Assembly (NCBI RefSeq): GCF_022811845.1
Contig: NZ_CP064266.1
Span: forward strand, 4,278,001 to 4,342,000
Length of the DNA: 64,000 bases
Source: Bacillus pseudomycoides
GTDB taxonomy: Bacteria; Bacillota; Bacilli; Bacillales; Bacillaceae_G
Direction of reading: 5' to 3'
A program made the position numbers and the translations under genes. A model generated the notes under the pieces. The model ran no database searches and was not told the origin of the DNA. It saw only the letters and a program-made list of their open reading frames with translations. This document shows positions 60,328 to 64,000 of the stretch, one piece after another; within the stretch, counting starts at the first letter, position 1, and every line of letters begins with the position of its first letter.

Positions 60328-61757
60328 TCATGAAACAATTTCAAAAATAGTACCTTGGTTAAAATCAGTCACTTTCATAGAGCCATAAACCCCTAAATAT
60401 AATCTGGTTTGATCCAGATTCGTTCCCAAATTAACATAATAAGCTGAGTGAGATCCAAAATTATAATCGATTTCAATAACACTAAAATCATTTAGTTTAC
60501 AATCTGTACTTGCCCTGGTATAAGCTAAAACCCCTCTAACCGGAGGCCGAGATTCTTCATTCTGGGCAAGATCGGTAAACACAACGCTTCCCGTTAAATT
60601 CGGGATTCCATTCCCCATATATGGCTGGACTCCTGTAAGTGCAGTTCCTCCAAACTTATCGGGTCGGGGATCTTTATGAAAATAACTAGTTAAAGGCTGA
60701 AGACGCCTCACTGAAGTTTTTACTGTTTCATTGTAATAAGCAATTGTTTTCTCATCCAAATTCGGATTTGCAGAACAGCCCCTTATAAACGAAGTAGGAA
60801 AATCACCTTCCCACCCTCGCCAACCAAAGTTAATAAATCCTTCTTGGTCAAGTTTAGATCTCATTAAAGAAGCTTGAATAAGCTGAGTAACTGGTATTGG
60901 TTTATAATGAACGAATGAAAAATCGACTCTACCAAATCCTGTCCGACATTTCCCACATATTTGATATACTGATTATAAAACCTTTGAAATGAAATGCCTG
61001 TTATATTGCGAACCCCTTTGGCAATTACCGTAAGCGTTTCCTGAATGGGTGAGGGAATTTCATTAAAACGTGTGACTACAGGTGGATTATTGATAAATGT
61101 ATTCTTAACTACATCAATTTCAATTATTTTACCAGCTATCTCCATATCATCCTGACTTAAATTAAATGGATCATAGCCTGATCCACCATCTCCAGTTGTT
61201 AAAACAAGTTTTCCGGTTTCAGGTGAAAAGTTTAAGCTTTTGACACCATTATGATTAGAAAATGGTCTTCTTATGTTAAGTAATGTACGTCGTTTTTGAG
61301 GTTGACCATTCGATTGTAAAATCCATTCTTCAACTGTATCAATATGATCATATTGAGTTTCTCTATTTATCCATCTTAGTTTTAAAGTTTTGGGATCACA
61401 CGGATTAGGCTTAAAAGATTCAGGAAGAGCCCCTGTACCTTGTGTTCCCGCTACTGAATAACGAAGATAAAACAAACCGTTATAATAAAATTCCGGATGA
61501 AACGCTAGCCCTAGCAATCCCCGTTCATCATATCCACTACCAGAAACACCTTGTTCAGAATTACCTAATTTTATAATTCGCGGACGAATATCTAAAAAAG
61601 TCCTTATAACTCCGTTTCCTATGTAAAAGATCTCTCCTACCTGGGTTGCAATAAATAATCTTTCAATTGAGTCCCCCGGAAGTATAGTTGTTTTCAAAAC
61701 GGTGGGTAAATTTATCTTACTTACAATCGGTCGTAAACTAACCTTTACTTTTATCAA
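60328..61757 (-). pseudogene. PQQ-dependent sugar dehydrogenase-like protein, one frameshift
   Basis: TTG start at 61757 after AAAGGGGTG. The first frame covers about 290 residues, including GYDERGLLGLAFHPEFYYNG, SNHNGVKSLNFSPETGKLVL and GNVGQDLVE, the propeller signatures of the glucose/sorbosone dehydrogenase family. After a one-base slip near 60925 the second frame gives FSFVHYKPIPVTQLIQASLM and EGFINFGWRGWEGDFPTSF to 60328. Joined length is about 475. No signal peptide is obvious. Confidence 0.75.
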
Positions 61758-61895
61758 CTAACTTTACACCCCTTTTTATCGTTTTCTATTATAAGAATAT
61801 GATTAGAACTGTTCTATTAGTATCAAATTAGGGCCAGGGAATTGAGGGGATTTTCTTTTAATATTGGTCTGTTTTTGGTAGGTTCTATGTGGATA

Positions 61896-61950
61896 GTGAA
61901 CTACCCGCCACTTAACACTCTTACGAGTTGTTTGAAGTGGGGGCTTCTCG
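61896..61950 (-). ncRNA. Right end / probable omega-RNA scaffold of TnpB element 2
   Basis: GTGAAC at 61896, then AACACTCTTACGAGTTGTTT and GAAGTGGGGGCTTCTC, closely match element 1 at 56675-56732. Lies about 90 bp after the tnpB end, in minus-strand orientation. The flanking 61758-62039 has no gene otherwise. Confidence 0.5.
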
Positions 61951-62039
61951 GTTAGTCGTTACTTTTATTAGCTAACGAATTAGTCGTAAGACCGCGAGCT
62001 ATCTCCCATGTTCCATAGGTTCTTTGATACGATTTATGA

Positions 62040-63149
62040 TCATGCTAACAGGCGTATCGCTTCATTTTTGATGTTGATTGCAGCATTTATAATCTCTATC
62101 TATTGACGTACCGCAATCACAAACATACACTCGTTCAGATAGTGCTACATCCTTTACGTTTCCACAACTACTACATGTTTTTATAGAAGGAAACCATTTA
62201 TCAATTTTCACAAGTTGTTTGCCCTGTTCTTGTAACTTATAGGCTAAAAAATTCGTGAACATTCCCCACCCATTATCAGCAACACTTTTACCAAAATTAA
62301 GTGCTCGTGACATTCCTTTCATATTCAAGTCTTCAATTGCTACAACATCAAAGTTGTTGACTAATTCTTTTGACTTATGATGAAGGAAGTTCTTACGTTG
62401 ATTTGCTACTTTTTCATGCAACTTGGCGACATGAATACGTTGCTTATTCCAACGCTCTGACCCTTTTGTGCGTCTTGATAATAATCGTTGGGCCTTTGCT
62501 AATCTTTCTAATACTTGACGGTAGAAGCGAGGATAATTGGCTTTCTCATTCTCACTACTAACATATAATTCATACATAGCAAAGTCTAATCCAACAACAG
62601 TTTCCACTTCTTTCTGTACGATTTCTTTTTCATACTCAGTCAAGATAGACACATAGTATTTCCCAGTCGGTGTCATAGAAATCGTGCATGACTTAATCAT
62701 ATGGTCTTGGGGTATTTCTCTATGTTGTTTAATCTTTACAAGCTTCAATTTTGGTAATTTGATATGACCATTCAGCAACATAATATTTCCGTTGACCCTA
62801 TTCGTTGTATAAGATTTTCTACCCTTTTTACTTTTGAACGTTGGGAAGTCATTTTGACCACGAAAGAAATTTTTATAAGCAGTTTGCAAGTTTAATTGAG
62901 CATTCGCTAATGCTAATGAATCCACTTCCTTCAACCATTCAAACCCTTCTTTGTACTTTGCAGGAGTAGGAAATTTTCGCTTCTTTAGTTCTTCCTTATT
63001 CCCTTTGTGTTTCTCATACACTTCTTTTCGTTCAGCCAACATCTTATTATATACAAATCGCACACACCCAAAAGTTTTACGAATAAGATGCGCTTGTTGT
63101 TCTGTTGAATACAAACGAAATTTATACGCTTTATTATGTGTTATATCAT
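62040..63149 (-). pseudogene. tnpB: TnpB of a second IS200/IS605 element, two frameshifts
   Basis: Expected start ATG 63149, but ATGATATAACAC carries an extra TA, so the open frame begins later (TTG 63114): YSTEQQAHLIRKTFGCVRFV. RuvC residues VVGLDFAM, AIEDLNMK and IDRDY and the zinc finger CSSCGNV ... CDCG are visible. After DRDY an extra A shifts the frame; the original end would be NAAINIKNEAIRLLA. Only distantly similar to element 1. Confidence 0.75.
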
Positions 63150-63155
63150 TTCACC

Positions 63156-63249
63156 TCACTTTTCACCTTGATTTTCGATATACTTTTTTACTATTTCTAT
63201 TGGTGAACCACCAGTAGTGAGTAAGCAAAAACTTCTTGACCAAAATTTC
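63156..63249 (-). pseudogene. C-terminal fragment of an IS200-type Y1 transposase (tnpA)
   Basis: NFWSRSFCLLTTGGSPIEIV followed by KKYIENQGEK and TGA is the typical end of IS200/IS605 TnpA. It ends 6 bp before the tnpB start region, as in tnpA-tnpB elements. The catalytic HUH and Tyr parts are missing. Confidence 0.7.
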
Positions 63250-63351
63250 AAATTATTTATATTACTCAACGCAATCATAGATGGTGTTTTTGCATTTATA
63301 TTGACTGGTGTTATTAAAAAGATAGAACTATTTATATTAGGGGTGGCACCA
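63250..63351 (+). other. Orphan hydrophobic frame
   Basis: A plus-strand frame encodes LFILLNAIIDGVFAFILTGV IKKIELFIL-like hydrophobic sequence before running into the mini-element. It could be the end of a small membrane protein; no start is visible. Confidence 0.25.
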
Positions 63352-63451
63352 CATCGCTATCAAGCTAGTATTTTGAAATGTCCCCAAAACGAAAAATTTT
63401 ATTATTTTACAGTTATTTATGAGAATTCAATTCTAAAGTTGATGTGCATAG
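63352..63451. mobile_element. IS231-ended mini-element, copy 4
   Basis: CATCGCTATCAAGCTAG (63352) and TCTAAAGTTGATGTGCATAG (to 63451) with interior CCCCAAAACG. Preceded by GGGTGGCACCA, similar to the target sequence GGGTNNCGCCA at copy 1. Confidence 0.6.
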
Positions 63452-63522
63452 TATGGTGAGGGCTAGTATATAAATTGGTCAAAAACTGACCTTCCACAGT
63501 TTCTTTAATTAGATACATATTT

Positions 63523-63550
63523 TTTTCATTATGGGAATATATGTTATAAT
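63523..63550 (+). promoter_or_regulatory. Promoter of the small lipoprotein
   Basis: TTTTCA (63523) and TATAAT (63545-63550), spacer 16. The -35 is weak. Confidence 0.45.
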
Positions 63551-63591
63551 TTTACTTATAACATTCTAAATAGTATGGAGCGTGTATTATA

Positions 63592-63810
63592 ATGAAAAAG
63601 GTTTTATTATCGTTTATAACATTAGGAATACTTATAGGATGTGAAAAATCTGATTCGTGTGATGAAGCAAGAGCTATCTACTCTGGAAATTGTAATTCTA
63701 CTGATACTTCTAAAAAAGAGGAAGCACTCTCCTATCAAAAAAATTGGTGGGAATTAGCTTCTCAGAATAAGATTCTACGTGTTCCTATTAGTAATGAAGA
63801 TAAAAACTAA
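63592..63810 (+). CDS. Small lipoprotein
   Basis: 72 residues. LSFITLGILIGC is a lipoprotein signal with the modified Cys at about 17; the mature part of 55 residues is short and polar (two further Cys). GGAG precedes the ATG. No domain recognised. Possibly an immunity or plasmid-type lipoprotein, but nothing nearby supports this. The 190 bp to the window end show no gene. Confidence 0.6.
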   Translation: MKKVLLSFITLGILIGCEKSDSCDEARAIYSGNCNSTDTSKKEEALSYQKNWWELASQNKILRVPISNEDKN

Positions 63811-64000
63811 ATATATTTTCAGTAGGATGGACTTACTCCATTCCACCAATTACTGTGATGCCTACTATTGAAAAGGTAATTGAATAGATAATCTGGGTTT
63901 GATAGGGATAGATTTGATGAGATCTTTACCTACCTTTTATTATGTATTTTTTATATAATAAAAAGTAGTAAATACTCTTATAAAAATTGTGTAAACAACA

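Overview
The window is low-GC Firmicute chromosome from the Bacillus cereus group. The strongest evidence is a complete nheA-nheB-nheC enterotoxin operon preceded by a perfect PlcR-type palindrome. A DUF3794-like probable spore protein, an IS231-related repeat family, IS66 and IS200/IS605 remnants, a lysine riboswitch with a lysine permease, and many small GNAT, NUDIX, VOC and PadR genes typical of this group support it. nheC is divergent and extended, so the strain may lie away from the best-known B. cereus/anthracis lineages; this is an inference.

Region 1 (1-20400) is mostly ordinary accessory core. It holds the end of a penicillin-binding protein, a frameshifted ECF sigma factor with its membrane partner, a Fur-box heme monooxygenase, an MFS exporter with an ArsR-like regulator, a GNAT/kinase/GNAT/VOC cluster, a VWA lipoprotein, PadR-DUF2812, a MoxR/DUF58/membrane operon, a MarR-nitroreductase-monooxygenase operon that looks like quinone detoxification, a truncated TetR gene next to a Tet(M)-like ribosomal protection gene, and a CrtC/AttH-like protein.

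Region 2 (20757-30645) is a 9.5-kb block of intact genes: DUF4003, NUDIX, a PadR/HAAS/beta-lactamase-like operon, an epimerase, a phosphatase, a GNAT protein, an MFS transporter and an ornithine cyclodeaminase-family protein. It lies between two inward-facing, inverted IS66-type termini.

Region 3 (30646-48153) begins with debris (PqqD-like and glycosyltransferase fragments and a 119-bp IS231-ended mini-element). It then holds a DUF3794-like protein, a NUMOD4-like pseudogene, an SLT/SH3/Ig cell-wall protein, a MocR-EamA divergent pair with a triple operator, a twice-frameshifted EamA gene, a phosphoesterase/VOC group, TauE/SafE with a terminator in its leader, the lysine riboswitch with lysP, and a HesB-like protein.

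Region 4 (48154-64000) is strongly decayed accessory DNA around the nhe operon. It contains a barnase/barstar relic, a truncated Fes-type esterase fused head-on to a truncated secreted protein, nheABC with a roughly 105-residue C-terminal extension on NheC, an IS605-type TnpB element inserted into a small membrane-protein gene, a second broken TnpB element with a tnpA tail, two sugar-dehydrogenase pseudogenes and several inverted-repeat mini-elements.

Many single-base indels occur, and several lie in A/T homopolymers. Real pseudogenisation is likely for the mobile-element-rich end. Residual sequencing error cannot be excluded from sequence alone and affects every frameshift call.
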